A DNA stretch of 5,552 nucleotides from Candidatus Poseidonia sp. (GTDB lineage: Archaea > Thermoplasmatota > Poseidoniia > Poseidoniales > Poseidoniaceae): positions 1 through 5,552 of the forward strand of contig DUIU01000095.1 in assembly GCA_013330155.1 (NCBI GenBank), given 5' to 3'. The stretch's first letter is position 1; every line of letters starts with the position of its first letter. Below the pieces are notes generated by a model, which did no database searches, was not told the origin of the DNA, and was given only the letters and a program-made list of their open reading frames with translations. A program made the position numbers and the translations under genes. Positions 5,530 to 5,552 of this stretch are shown here, piece by piece.

Positions 5530-5552
5530 ATGCCAACCGTTCATCCACGTCT
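5530..5552 (+). CDS. Start of a possible further gene (partial at right edge)
   Basis: An ATG 18 bases after the flippase stop opens a frame reading MPTVHPR before the window ends. It continues the + strand series at the same tight spacing and follows a GGGAGG motif. Seven codons are too few to name a product; in this context a glycosyltransferase or another glycan-pathway enzyme would be unsurprising, but nothing shows it. Confidence 0.4.

Overview
The window carries seven complete protein genes, all on the + strand and tightly packed, with gene fragments at both edges. No RNA gene, mobile element, CRISPR array or long non-coding stretch is visible; the longest gaps are about 60-70 bases. 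The source is probably a marine planktonic microbe. My best guess is an archaeon of the Poseidoniales / Marine Group II type. This rests on the gene style: short spacers, few Shine-Dalgarno sites, AT-rich TATA-like patches in place of clear bacterial -35/-10 boxes, and TGA as the stop of six of seven genes. It is an inference; a bacterium is not excluded.

Region 1 (1-779): the 3' end of an unidentified gene, then a BolA/IbaG-family protein and a monothiol CGFS glutaredoxin. The last two are almost contiguous and each has a Shine-Dalgarno-like motif. Together they form the well-known BolA-Grx4 pair that binds and hands on [2Fe-2S] clusters.

Region 2 (840-3045): a TupA-type ATP-grasp protein followed by a DegT/DnrJ/EryC1/StrS PLP aminotransferase. 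Both families are typical of surface-polysaccharide loci. The aminotransferase would create an amine (probably on a sugar nucleotide), and the ATP-grasp enzyme could join a carboxylate to an amine.

Region 3 (3115-4013): a two-helix membrane protein with a paired-cysteine external loop that recalls the first part of VKOR-type proteins, then a small winged-helix DNA-binding-like protein. Neither has an assigned function.

Region 4 (4057-5552): a 12-14 helix MOP-superfamily flippase of the Wzx kind, which fits export of the glycan that region 2 would modify. The first codons of a possible further gene run off the right edge.

The most interesting reading is an envelope-glycan modification module (aminotransferase, ATP-grasp ligase, flippase) beside a compact Fe-S trafficking pair, with an uncharacterised cysteine-loop membrane protein in between.
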